Source: Lateolabrax maculatus
Lineage: Eukaryota > Chordata > Actinopteri > Acropomatiformes > Lateolabracidae
Length of the DNA stretch: 64,000 bases
Direction of reading: 5' to 3'
NCBI GenBank assembly: GCA_031216445.1
Contig: CM062216.1
Span: 4,647,501-4,711,500, forward strand
The notes under the pieces: generated by a model
The model's input: the letters and a program-made list of their open reading frames with translations, nothing else
Told to the model about the DNA's origin: nothing
The model's database searches: none
Shown: positions 1 to 12,610 of the stretch, piece after piece
Layout of the letters: each line of letters opens with the position of its first letter
Position numbering within the stretch: the stretch's first letter is position 1
Program-made: the position numbers and the translations under genes

Positions 1-66
1 AATCCTAAATCAAGCAACTTCCTTAATTCTGTCCTAAATCCACTTCCTCCAAAGACCTTTACTCAC
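1..66 (-). other. Start of the col1a1 intron after exon 49
   Basis: Intron sequence beginning with the GTGAGT donor. The remaining C-propeptide exons are outside the window. Confidence 0.85.
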
Positions 67-346
67 CGCTCTTCCAGTCAGGGTGGCACATCTTGAGGTC
101 ACGGCAGGTTCTGGCAGGGTTCTTGCGGGTTCCGTCGGGGCTGCGGATCTGCTCGATCTGCTGGCTCAGGCTCTTCAGGGTGCCGTCCACCTCCAGGTCG
201 CGGTCACGGAGAACGTTAGCGTCATCAGCACGGAACATGCGGAAGGGATCGGGGGCCTTCTCCTGAGGCTGGGAGATGAAGCCAAGGTCGAATCCACCGC
301 CAGGGGCACCTGGTGCTCCGGGTGGTCCAGGAGGTCCAGGAGGACC
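67..346 (-). CDS. col1a1: col1a1 exon 49: end of helix, C-telopeptide, start of C-propeptide
   Basis: A 280-nt exon. It starts with five Gly-X-Y triplets (GPPGPPGPPGAPGAP) that close the 1014-residue helix. Then comes a C-telopeptide with FDLGFISQPQEKA (cross-link Lys in QEKA) and the procollagen C-proteinase (BMP1) site FRA|DDANV. The C-propeptide start follows: RDRDLEVDGTLKSLSQQIE, then RSPDGTRKNPARTC, CRDLKMCHPDWKS. The donor is GTGAGT at 61-66, in phase 1. The trimerisation core and the stop codon must lie left of base 1. Confidence 0.96.
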
Positions 347-3300
347 CTGAAAGGGGGAAGAAGAGGAAGAGAAGAAGTTGGTTATTTCATTGCTTGTAGA
401 TGCTTTGTCGTGTTCCTAGAAAATCACAACTTCTATCTTCCCTCAGTTAGGAGACACAAAGTAAACAGACAGATGAATGGATGGACTATTAGACTTACAG
501 CAGGTCCCATCTCTCCAGAACGTCCACGAGGTCCAGGGGGTCCAGTGGGTCCAGGCAGGCCAGACATACCATCCTTACCAGGAGATCCAGCAGATCCAGC
601 AGGGCCCTGCAAACAGCATAAAGGGAAACCTTAAAGTCTCTGAATTGCGAAGTCCCTCGAAAAACAGCAAATATTAAAGTGCAAAACATGTAAAATTGCT
701 CCAAGCTGTTAAAGATTGTATGATGTGTTAACTCACTCTAGGTCCAGCGGGTCCAGCAGTACCAGCAGGTCCCTGCTCTCCAGAAGATCCCTGTGGGTTC
801 ACAAACAAAAACAGGAGTTAACAAAATTAAATGTATGTGTTGTTTGTATATGTGTAGGTGTGAGTGAAAAATTACATACAGAAGGTCCAGGAGGTCCCTG
901 CATGCCAGTGAACCCTCTGTGTCCCTTCATGCCTCTTTCTCCAGCCTCTCCAGTCTCTCCCTTGTCTCCACGAAGTCCTGGAGCTCCCTGTTAAGAGGGA
1001 CAAGGAGGTGAAGTGTGTTGTTTTGCCTTCTTTTGCACGCTTCTCCATCTATTGTAGTGGTCTATTAATGGTGCTGATGTTGTTACTTACAGCAGGGCCA
1101 CGAGGTCCAGCAGGGCCAGCAGAGCCAGCAGGGCCAGCAGGTCCCTGAAATGTCCAAAAATCAGTTTGATGTGGAGGCAGGTTGCAGTGAAACATTATGC
1201 TCTCACTTATAGTTGATCTAGTATCAATGACTAACTTTCATTAACATGTATTTAAGTTAGATATATTCATAAAAAGAGATTGACTAAACTGAAAAATAGT
1301 TTTGTCACTCACAGTCTCTCCACGGTCACCGTTCTTGCCAGCGGGTCCGACAGGTCCGGGGGCACCAGAAGGTCCAGGGGCACCAGGGGCTCCACTAGTG
1401 CCGCTCTCTCCACGGTCTCCCTAAAACGCAAACATTGGAACCATTTTATTTCAGCAGCACCATGCCCTGTCCAGTCCTATGTGGGGGCTGCCGTGGTGAA
1501 AAAGCCTCCGATAAAACCTAATATTTGTCCTCCGGGATCTTACAAATAAAGATCTGTAAGAGCCTATCGATTTTTGTCCAAAGACACTTCAGATATACAA
1601 GACTATGTGAGTTTGCTCTCTGGTGCTGGTGAGTTAGCGATGATGTCATGTGAGCTCACCTTGGGTCCAGGAGCTCCATCGCGACCAGCTGATCCCTCGC
1701 TACCGGGGGTTCCCTTAAACACAAACACAGAGCAGTTTCACCGACTAGGAAACACCTACAGGGATGACTTAGACACATACTAGTGTAGAAAAGACAGATG
1801 GATAACCTAAGTGTACAGGTACAATTGTTTCTTGATACCTCACGTCCAGGCTCGCCAGGGGATCCAGCCAGTCCAGGGGGTCCCATGGGTCCAGGAGGTC
1901 CACGCTCACCACCAGGACCACCAGGTCCAGGCTTTCCGACCTCTCCCTGTGGGTGACACGACCACAGTCAGTTCCCACTCAGTTAATTTTCTTCTTTTCT
2001 TATCTGGGCTTTCTCAGTGTTACAGGTGTTACGGCACCAAGACAGGAAGTTAGAATTCAATTCACTTTATATAACTTCAAAATCACATCTATTAGTGAAC
2101 CTTTTTATGGACTGAACCAGAGTTGAATGGCATTTCCCAATAATTTTCAGTGGTTTTGTTTTCATTGTCACATCCTCTTAGAAGTAGTTTTTGATCACTT
2201 AATATTTCTGGATTGGGAGTCACGTTTGATTCTAAACATTATATTGGCTGGTTAAACATGTTTCAGTATTCTGATTCCATCAGAAACACTGTGCAGTTAA
2301 TAGTTTTGTAGAGTAGAATTTGTAGAGTAACAATAGAAACTTACAACACGTCCAGGCATGCCAGGGAAGCCTCTCTCTCCTTTCGGTCCAGGCAGACCAA
2401 CAATACCACGCTGTCCAGAAATACCCTTAGGTCCAGGCAGACCAGCACTACCCTACAGGGGGGAGAGAGAGAGAGACAAAGAGAAAGTGGTTGGACATCA
2501 AGGTGTAAGGTAGCAGCACAGCAACCAACAACTAAATAAGGTCTGAATGTTGTCACTAAAATTAATTTAGAGCTACAACTTCAAAAGGAGGAGGAGAGAA
2601 TAGGTAATTTATTTGCAAGAACTCATTTGGATTTCCCAAACTGGAACACTCCTTTCATCAGTATTCCAGTTTGGTCAGAGGGTTTTTGAGGGTTAAAGAT
2701 AACTTACGGCAGGACCATCGGAACCAGGGCTACCCTTCTCTCCAGGAACTCCTGGGGGTCCAGCAGCACCCATCTCACCGGAGCGTCCAGCAGGTCCAGT
2801 CTCACCACGATTTCCTTTGGGTCCCTCCTTGCCAGCTGGTCCAGAGGGTCCGGGAGGTCCAGGGTTGCCCTAAGGAAGGGGGGGGGGGATAATACACTGC
2901 TTAAAACCATCCTGGACCTTCAGCCCTGCCACAGGAACAAGAAGTACTAATAACATTAGAGAAAGACTTACAGAGGGGCCGGGAGGTCCAACTCTGCCAG
3001 CAGCACCAGGGAAGCCAGTAGCACCCTAGGGAGACAGATAGAGGTCCATTAGCTGACTGTGGCTGAAAAAATGGCTGTATCAAAATAGTACAAACAATAA
3101 AAACACAGATGGAACGTAAACAATGGGCTTTTTGCAGTACAATTAAAAAATCTAAATGAAAACATGTTCTATAGTGGATTATCTATGGACTACTCTTGAG
3201 TGTTTTCAACTGTCTCTGCTCAGCTCTTACAAGCACTGCCAGTACGGCCAGGGGCACTGTCACCTCTGACCTCTATACTACTGCTTGTGATGCTCCTGAT

Positions 3301-6300
3301 CTAGGAAGTGCAGCTTGAGTCAGGAAGGTTGTTGGAAATGCAATAGAGAAACAGAAACACAGAGTAGTTGACTTACAGGAGGTCCAGCAGGTCCGCGGGC
3401 TCCCTTAGCGCCAGTGTTTCCAACGGGACCCTGAAATGACATAGTGTCAGTCAATATCAGAGAACCAGTTGCAGGCAATGTAGCCATAGAAGCCTCTGAT
3501 GTTCACCCTAAATCATGGGATTGTGTGTATTATAATCAGGTGTTAGTTTACAAACCTGAGGTCCAGGGGCACCAGTGGGTCCAGCAGGGCCGGGGAGACC
3601 AGCATCTCCCTTAGCGCCATTATCTCCAGCCTCTCCCTTAGCACCAGGCTGTCCATCACCACCCTGTGGTAGAATGGTGGTGAATGGAGAGAGAGACAAA
3701 ATTATTTCTCAGTCAGTTCTGTATTGAAGCTTGAAGCAGAAGAAAACCAGTCAGTGAGGGAAGCCAGGACATTCATGAAGAAATTACTTACAGGAGGTCC
3801 AGCGAATCCAGCAGGTCCAGGTGGTCCGGCCTCTCCACGCTCACCCTGTGGAAGAGGAGGGAGAGGAAGAGTCAGCCGAGGATTTCAATATTCAAGGCAT
3901 CAATCAGCTAGAGTACTTTGAGCTGAAGCTTCATCTCCTGCTTCTGACAGATCGACAGTCAGGTACTTACAGGGGCTCCGCGGGCTCCAGAAGGTCCAAC
4001 AGGTCCAGCAGCGCCAGGCTCTCCCTTGTCTCCGGTGGCTCCAGCAGGTCCGGGAAGTCCAATTGGTCCAGTCATACCACGGATACCATCTTTACCAGGA
4101 GCTCCATCAGTACCCTTGGCTCCTTGGTCACCCTGGGTTATTGAATGGATAGGATTGATCATACATCAGATCCTGTAATACTTGGAGTATTCTGTAAGTG
4201 GCACCGCAGCTAGTGAGTAATTACTGTTATTAAAATGATGTAGGGTATGCCAGTGCTGGATGGTGATGATATTCTTCATACTGGACACTGAGAAGCTAAG
4301 AATTGCATAAGATCCCTGACAATCCTGGAAGTGTTCTGTGAGTTGTGACACTCACTGGTGTACATCAGTAGTGACTTGTTACACCCCACCCTCTATACTG
4401 GGAATATTGAGAGGACCAGGAATACTGTTGTGGCGACTCACTCTGTCTCCTCTCAGTCCTGGAAGACCAGCAGCACCGCGCTCACCAGGCATTCCCTGCA
4501 GTCCAGGAGGACCCTGGGCTCCGGGAGCACCGGGGGCTCCAGCGTCTCCCTGAGGAAGAGGAGTGAGGGGGAGAGAACAATAGCAAGAGGGGAAGAAAAA
4601 GGATTAGAGGAAAGTTTGTTTTAGTTAAATAGTGAAAATGCTGCCTGATCTCTACCTGTGTGCAATATGGTTACACATCAAATCACTGAGAACACGTCTC
4701 CTAGGGTTTACCTTAGCACCATCATTTCCAGCAGATCCGGGGGATCCACGGGCACCAGCGGGTCCAACAGGGCCAGGTGCACCACGCTCACCGGGGAATC
4801 CTCTGTCACCCTGAGGGGAAGGGGTGGCAAAGAGTTAGGTAAGTTGAAGTGGAAGGGCAAGAGTGGTCAAAGTAATCACGGGGATCTATGAAATCGTGAG
4901 GATCCATCCGACTGTGGATCGCTTATCTATTAGGTCAGTGATATTCCCCAAAGGGAGGTACTAATGTGAAGTGCAAAGCTTTCATCCTACATCACAACAC
5001 TGTTTGCTTTAGAGATACTTTTCAAACGGGAGACTAGTCCCAGCCTAGTCAGACGAGCATGAACTGATGAAGCCTCTTGGATGAGAGGTGAAACGTCTTC
5101 AAAGACATATAACCAAGTCCAGTTGCATTCAATTAAATTTCCTTGAGATAACTATGACCTGGATGAATGAGAATATTCACAGGCTTTTCAAATGGGAATT
5201 TCAAAACAGACTTTCTCATCAACGTATCAGGTAAACATGGCTCTCAGTTGTGAAAAGGGCCTTTCCTTAGCTGGCCATATTCAAGGTCCTCAACTACTTG
5301 TTTTTGGACAATGTGATCTTTAAATAAGCCATGCTATCTGCATAGCTTACCAATATTCCCATAGCATTAGCCTGTGTTTGCCATATGAATCTGCTGGCTA
5401 GTTAGCAAGCTAACAGTTAGTCCATGTCAGCTGAGCTGTACCTTTGCAAGCTCCATCTTCTAAAAACAGGGCAAAAGTTAAGCCACTTCATTGTGTCACA
5501 ATAACCTACATTTGGTACCAAAAATTGCAAACTACTGAATCAATTTATAGCAACAACAGCTTTTTTAAACTGTTTGTAGCCCAGTTGATAAAGATTAACT
5601 TATTATAAACTAATAGACAATTCTCCAGTGATCCTCCATTAAATCATCCATTAATGGATGCAAATAGGGGCAAATAGCGTTGCAAAATGCAAAATGAGTA
5701 GCCTTATTTTATGAGTATTACGATTATGATGATAATGAGTGACTTACTCTAGCTCCAGCTGGTCCTGTGGCTCCAGCCTCACCGGGCAGACCCTAGACAG
5801 ACAGAGATGGAATTAATGCATCATTTACTAGAAAGTTTCAATTTCAGGTAGATCAGATATCTAAGTCAATCAAATCTCAGTCAGTACCTGCTCTCCAGGC
5901 TTGCCAGTCTCACCAGTGGCACCCTGGGGTCCTGGAAGACCCTGGAATCCAGGACCTCCGGCAGGTCCCTGCTCTCCTCTCTCACCAGCAGGACCCTGAG
6001 AATGAGCAAAAGAAGGACTGTTAGAGATAACAGAAAATAAGCAGAAGTAAGGTATTGTGTGGGTTTGTCTTGTAAGCAGCTGCATGTGCATCATACGTAT
6101 GCTTATGAGGGATACTGCAACTGAGCTTTGTCAATGTTGACGTGTGCATATGTGGTTGTGTGCGTTTTGCTTACAGCAGGACCAGAGGGACCTGGAGCAC
6201 CAACATCACCGTCCTTTCCGGGGGCACCCTGGGTAGAAAGATGGCAAGCTTTTAGACACAGGAAAACAGTAGAGTGCAGCAGATTCAAAGAATAGATTGT

Positions 6301-7042
6301 GTAGACAACTTACAGTAGCACCAGTGGGTCCCATTACTCCTCTCTCGCCAGGCTTTCCACCCTCACCCTACAGACATGAGTAGAAAAGCACTATTACCAG
6401 AGATGTGGAGACAATTTTTTAGTAGCCTACTTCTCAATAGCCCAGATCAAAAGGTGCTATGTAGCAGCTGAGACACATTACTCACAGCAGCTCCCTTGGG
6501 TCCGGGGAATCCCATGACTCCAGGCTGGCCTCTTGCTCCAACGGGGCCAGGGGGTCCGGGGCGGCCATCTTGTCCAGCGGCTCCCTATTAAGGAGGATTA
6601 ATTAAGGATTAATTTAAATAAACCCAAAATGTAGGTGTTTTGATGAGATCAAGAGCAAATTTATTAAAATGAACATGAACTTACACCAGGTCCTGTCTTG
6701 CCATCAGGTCCAGGGCTGCCAGGGCTGCCAGTCATACCCTACAGGTAGAGGTCAGAGATCAGAAGAGGGCCTGTGCAGTGAATAAATGATGTCGCTGACA
6801 ATTATGTGCTACTGTAGGCAGTTAGTCGGACATCTCACCTTAGCTCCGGGCAAACCAGCCTCACCAGTGCGGCCAGGCTCACCAGTGGAACCTTTAGCTC
6901 CAACAGCACCAGGAGCACCACGCTCACCAGTAGCACCCTGTGATGGGGGAGAGAGAGTGGTAAAAAAAAAAGATTAGTTCAGTCAAAACTGATCCGAAGT
7001 ATTTACCTGTTGTACTGTAGGTAAAATGGAAGGACGTATCAA

Positions 7043-7077
<35 letters not shown>

Positions 7078-10013
7078 TGTGTGTGTGTGTGTGTGTGTTT
7101 TACTCACTTTGGGTCCAGCAGGGCCATCAGATCCAGGGAAACCGCGACCACCAGGGGCACCCTGTAAAGAGAATCAAACCCATCTTGCTTAGTTCTATGA
7201 GCAAAAGCCAACTATTACATCTCGATAAGGAAGGCATATTACCTTCACCATGAAGTCAGACAAAAATACTATAAGATTGCCATTTACAGTCTTATTTTTT
7301 CTTGCCTGCAGGGGGCACTAGAGAGTTGTTTACACTGTCCTGATGAGTAAGAAGGGTGTCTTCATCATTTGTAGCCTATGCTATGTATACTTGTATTATA
7401 TGGGTAGGTAATATGTAGACCATTTCCCTAATTAGTGTTTGGATTAGTAAGTAAGTTAGAATATTTAATCATATTTACACTGACCGGCAAAAAGTTTATA
7501 TTTTTTCTTTAAAATCATGGCTGATAAGTCTGTGGCTGCACAAAAGTAAGAATAATTTAAAAGTGGTATAGCTGCATTGAAATGTAAATTTAAGCAGATA
7601 TTGAAAAATAAATTGAAACAATTTTATATAAAGCTATTTCTTTTTGAGGTAAGAATACACCACCAGAGGGCAAATCTATGACTTTCCCTCCCCATTACAC
7701 TTTATCTTAAAGAATATGTATGTTTGTATATGTACACAGTATAATATTGTGGAAATTAGGTGAGATACATACTCTCTCTCCGGGGGCTCCACGGCCTCCA
7801 GTAACACCAGGCTCTCCTCTGGCTCCTCTCTTGCCCTCCTCACCAGAAGGTCCTGGGGGTCCTTGAACTCCTGGAGCACCCTGGAGGACACAACCATGGA
7901 TGGGATAAGAGACAGAAGTTGTATTCATACATGTGAGTACGCTGACCATGGTGAACTTCAACTTACAGCCTCTCCCTTGGCACCGGCCTCTCCCTTGGCT
8001 CCTGGGGCACCAGACTCACCCTGAGGGAAGCAAGTAGATAAACAAACATAAACAAACACAACAATTCAACAACCACTAAAGTCAGTAATCTAAAACAAAC
8101 ACACACGGCAAATAAACAATAACTTGGACAGATTACAACAGACAAATTTCAGGAAATACTATTTTTGACTTCGGCTAGTTCTGAGAGAGCTTTACTCACA
8201 GTGTTACCCTTGGGTCCGGGGGCACCGCTAGCACCCTGAGGTCCAGGGGGTCCACGGGGTCCGGGGAAACCAGGAGCTCCAGCAACTCCAGCAGCACCCT
8301 GCAGGGGGCAGCATACAGCAACAACATAGTCACATCATGCTGTCCTGCCAGTAATGAGTCTCTGCGGCCATGGTTACTGTGAAACACCAGCCCCGGCTGC
8401 TTTGTCAGTGCCTTGCTCAACCTTTCGAGCCGGAGAGGGGGTTCAAACCCTCAACCCTGACATGGCTATAAAGTAAATATGTTCAGACGGATACTCACAG
8501 GGGTTCCCTTAGGTCCAGCGGCTCCATCAGCTCCGGGGTTTCCCTGCAAGGAGAAAGAAGGAAATAGATTTTCATCAACAATTTGAATGAAGTAGATGTC
8601 ATTACATTATTGTAAAGGTGCACCCAGTGCGGAAACTTTGTTTACTCTGATAATGAGTTTGTCTTAACTTAATAAAAAAGTCCTCTGTGGCCTACTGTTT
8701 GTACTTACAGAAGGTCCAGCGGGGCCAGCAGGTCCGGGGTTACCAGGCTCACCACGGGATCCAGCGGGGCCCTCGGCTCCGCGAGCACCCTGAGGTCCGG
8801 CATCACCCTGGGTAGAAGGGAAACAGAGAACAGGATTGAGTCAGATATCCAAACCAACATGGCTGAAGACTTGTAGAGGGATGAAAAAGTACCAGCATTG
8901 CAGGAAAAAGGTTGTGGAAAGGAAATGTGAATGGGAGAACAGAGGAGTGTATTTTTGGGTGTTCATCCTAAAATACATTTTAAAGACCATTTGTCAGCTT
9001 TCAAATTGCCACTCCAGAAAGCTCCTGGAACCAATATCTGGGCAAAGCAGTCAACAATTAACCAAAACTGAAGCTCTGTCACAATTCCACACTACATGGT
9101 AATATATAATATAATACATACTAATCTTTATATAGTATGCAGCTCTTGCATTTCATATACAAGAACTTACACGTCACAAAAAGAAAGTAAATGTTTTACT
9201 TTTGCTTTTTGTTCTCAGAGAGCTGTCTCCCCATTGACAAAGACGTTAATGCAATTTCTCCAGATGTGAGCAACTGTGCTGCTTTGTGGGCAACTGTAGA
9301 GCAATAGTGTCCATCAACAGCACACAAAAGAATAAGCTAATTTATGTAGGTAATTCTGTCACCTTTCCTGTGCAGCTTGGATGACCTTATATGACCCCCA
9401 CGGGATCCATGTTGAGTCAAAGATCAAATGAAACGTCAACTACATACACATATGTCAAGAGAAATGTATCCAAGCACTGCGAAAAGTCAAATCTATCCCC
9501 TTTCTAAGGGCCATTACAACCTGAAGAAGAGAAGAGAGGAGGAACTGGGATACAGCAAAAGGATGTGTGTGGTGTTATTTTGGATGGTGGAAGATTAAGG
9601 AAGATGTTGAAGATGAAGGACATTAAAAATGGAGGCTGTTGAAGATTATTGCCGTGGATCACGTTGGGCGTAGTAGTACCTTGGATCCGGGGCCACCGGG
9701 GAATCCAGGAGGTCCAGCGGGGCCAGTGGGACCCTGAGAGAAAACAATAGGACAAAGAGACTCAGACAAATGCAGCCCGGGCAGTGCCACCACAGCTAAT
9801 ACAGAAGAATTCCTTTGATTTGCATAATTTGATGGCAGAAAGATCCAAACTTTAAGAGATTTAGATTATGAAGCTTTAGATTATGAAAACACTTACGGGA
9901 GGTCCAGCAGCACCAGCAGCACCATCGTTACCACGAGCTCCCTGCAGCACATAGACAAACATGATTGGTTGATCTGCTTAATTGACTGATTGATGGATTA
10001 GATTGATGGTAGT

Positions 10014-10056
<43 letters not shown>

Positions 10057-12572
10057 ATGTGTATGTGGGTGTGTGTGGGGGGGGGGGGACTCACAGCAGC
10101 TCCAGAAGCACCAGTGCGGCCTCTCTCACCAGGCAGACCACGAGGTCCCTGAGATGGACAAAGAAAGAGTTAGTCAGCTGTACCCTAAAAATCTATTGGA
10201 AGGGAGGAGAAATCCAAGTTGGTGACTACATGGCAGAGACAGGGGGGCTTGTTTTACTCACCATAGCACCAGGGGTTCCATTCTCACCAGGGGCTCCAGA
10301 CTCTCCCTAAACATACATGAACACACACACAGGCAGGTGAAGTGATGAGAATGACAGAAACTGTAGCATCATTCGTCAATATTAATTTAACTAGACAATA
10401 TGGCTGCTACTACTGCTAATTGTAAAACTAACACTATACCAAGACTTACTTAAAGGGTCAGTCCACCGATTTAACACATAAAAGTCAGTTCATTAGTCAT
10501 AAGGAGTACTTGTCATCTTTGCTTGGGCTTGAGCCTGTATTACTAACTGGGTATGTGGAGTTTCAAAAACATGGGCATTTACCGGGCAGTGCAGGCCTAA
10601 AGTAAATATGCTATAGGTTGCATTATGGGAAATGGAGTAGTCGGTTTTAGCCAATCCTAGGGACTACGAGTGAGGACATCTCAGCTTCTGCACCTTCCGT
10701 TTTTATCACTTTTATATCGAATCTGTCTCTTGTGAGTCTCCCAACATTATCAAAGTGCAATTGTGCTCACTGGAACGCCACATTAATGCTATGACTAGTA
10801 ATTCTACTGCAAGTTCTAGCTTTGCTATTACTATCACCATTGCTGTTAGTTCCTCTGTTACACCTCTTACTTCTATTACTTATGCCTCTGTTAGTGCTGC
10901 TACTCTCAGTACTACCACCAAGTAATCCTGCTGCCTCTATCATAGTACTACTGAACATTTTTTTACACTGAGACAGAGCAGGGAAGAGCGAGATAACAAA
11001 GAGGAACAGTCACCTTGGGACCAGCGGGACCAGTGTCTCCCTTAGCACCATCCAGACCACTGAATCCCTGCAGGAGAAAGAGAGACACACACATTAAGGA
11101 GGTGCTGTGTATATTACTGCAGTTCGTTAAATGGGGAGATGTAAGCTCTGACTCACTCTGTGTCCCTTGATGCCGGGCAGACCAGGGGTTCCTGGGAAAC
11201 CACGAGCTCCCTGAGAGAAAGATAAGAGACAGGAGGTACAATTTATTATTATAGCTCTGTTTTGGTTTCTTACTTTCCATCACGAAGAATTCCACCGCCG
11301 CAGCAACTTTACCTGTGGGCCAGAGGGTCCACGCTCACCGGCGCGACCAGGTTTGCCAGACTCACCCTAAAAGAGAAAGAGAGACAGAGAGAAGGGGGTG
11401 AACGAATGGATGAAACGAATCCTGAATCTAAACTGAAGTATTGATGGTGAATATGAGCAGATCCAGTCCACTCACATCCTCTCCGTTCTTTCCAGGGGGG
11501 CCGGCGGCGCCACGGGGACCCATGGCACCCTGTGGAGAAAGACACAAACACAATGTGAGAATGGCGACGGGCTACCAAGGTGCAATGCAGGTGTGTGTTT
11601 GGTCCTGTGTTCCTAATACTCACAGAAGCTCCAGCCTCACCAGGCTCACCAGGGGGGCCAGTGAATCCCTGAGGTCCCTGTAGGTTGGAGACACACATAA
11701 AGGCCATCACTACTACACTAACACAACCAATACTGTACAAATATTTTGACAACACTCTATAGTATTAAGTTGTTGTAATAATATGCACAAGCATATATGA
11801 GCCACTTCAAACTGTGGGGGTATATTTGTTTTATGGCTGCTGTCAGCTCACGCCTAATTTTAAACGCAGTTGTGATGAGAATAACCAAACACTATCTCTC
11901 TCTTCATATGGCAGGACTCTCTTTCTTGACTTGACTTGTTATGTATCACATTTCTGTACATTTGGAGTAAGTCCTGGCCAGTTTCAACTACATTCATAAA
12001 TCTGCTAGGCCCGCTGCGTTGATCTCTCGGCCCAGATTGGATCCAGCCTTAACATATGTCTTGGAATTTATTGGTTCCTGCCGTGAATCTCAATATCTCA
12101 AAGCTTGAACGTCTGAATGATCTTTCCTGGTGCAGACAGTTCACATTTTAGTGCGAAGCATGTTGGAAGATACGCGCACAGTGCTGTCATTATACAGGTT
12201 AGCTGATATTTTGGTGGAAGCTGAAGCGCACCTATCTCGCCTTGGCAAGTGGGACTAAGGTGTGTTCAGACAAAAAGCATCTGTATTTTCACTTCGGTTC
12301 ATTCAATAGTTTGGCACTGGCTTTGTGCCAACTGGGCACTGAGGAGAGGGTAGTGACATCATGGTGATGTACGTGGTACACGTGCTGTCGCTGCCCTCTC
12401 CTCCTCTATCCTCCCAGCTTCAGCTTTGAAACTTTTTGAGCCGAGGAAGGAGGAAGTGGTGTACTTACGCTAGCCCCAGCAGGGCCAGGTGGTCCACGGG
12501 GTCCCATTGGGCCCTGTCAATCAAACAGAGACATGGTCAGACACTGCATCACCGTGATAGGCAATGAAATGA

Positions 12573-12610
<38 letters not shown>

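Noticed and set aside
3225..3270. Collagen-like phrase in intron 38 (GDSAPGRTGSA followed by a GTAAGA-like donor, minus strand).
   Set aside because: Gly spacing is broken, no acceptor is evident, and the helix is already exactly 1014 residues without it. It is a chance resemblance or an old relic.
7480..7640. Possible DNA-transposon end (ACTGACCGGCAAAAAGTT) in intron 21.
   Set aside because: No matching inverted end or target duplication could be found, so no element is claimed.
83..12500. Many proline/glycine-rich or QVQ/SRSS-rich open frames on both strands across the collagen exons.
   Set aside because: They are shadow frames of the 9-base Gly-X-Y codon periodicity of col1a1 and cross intron borders.
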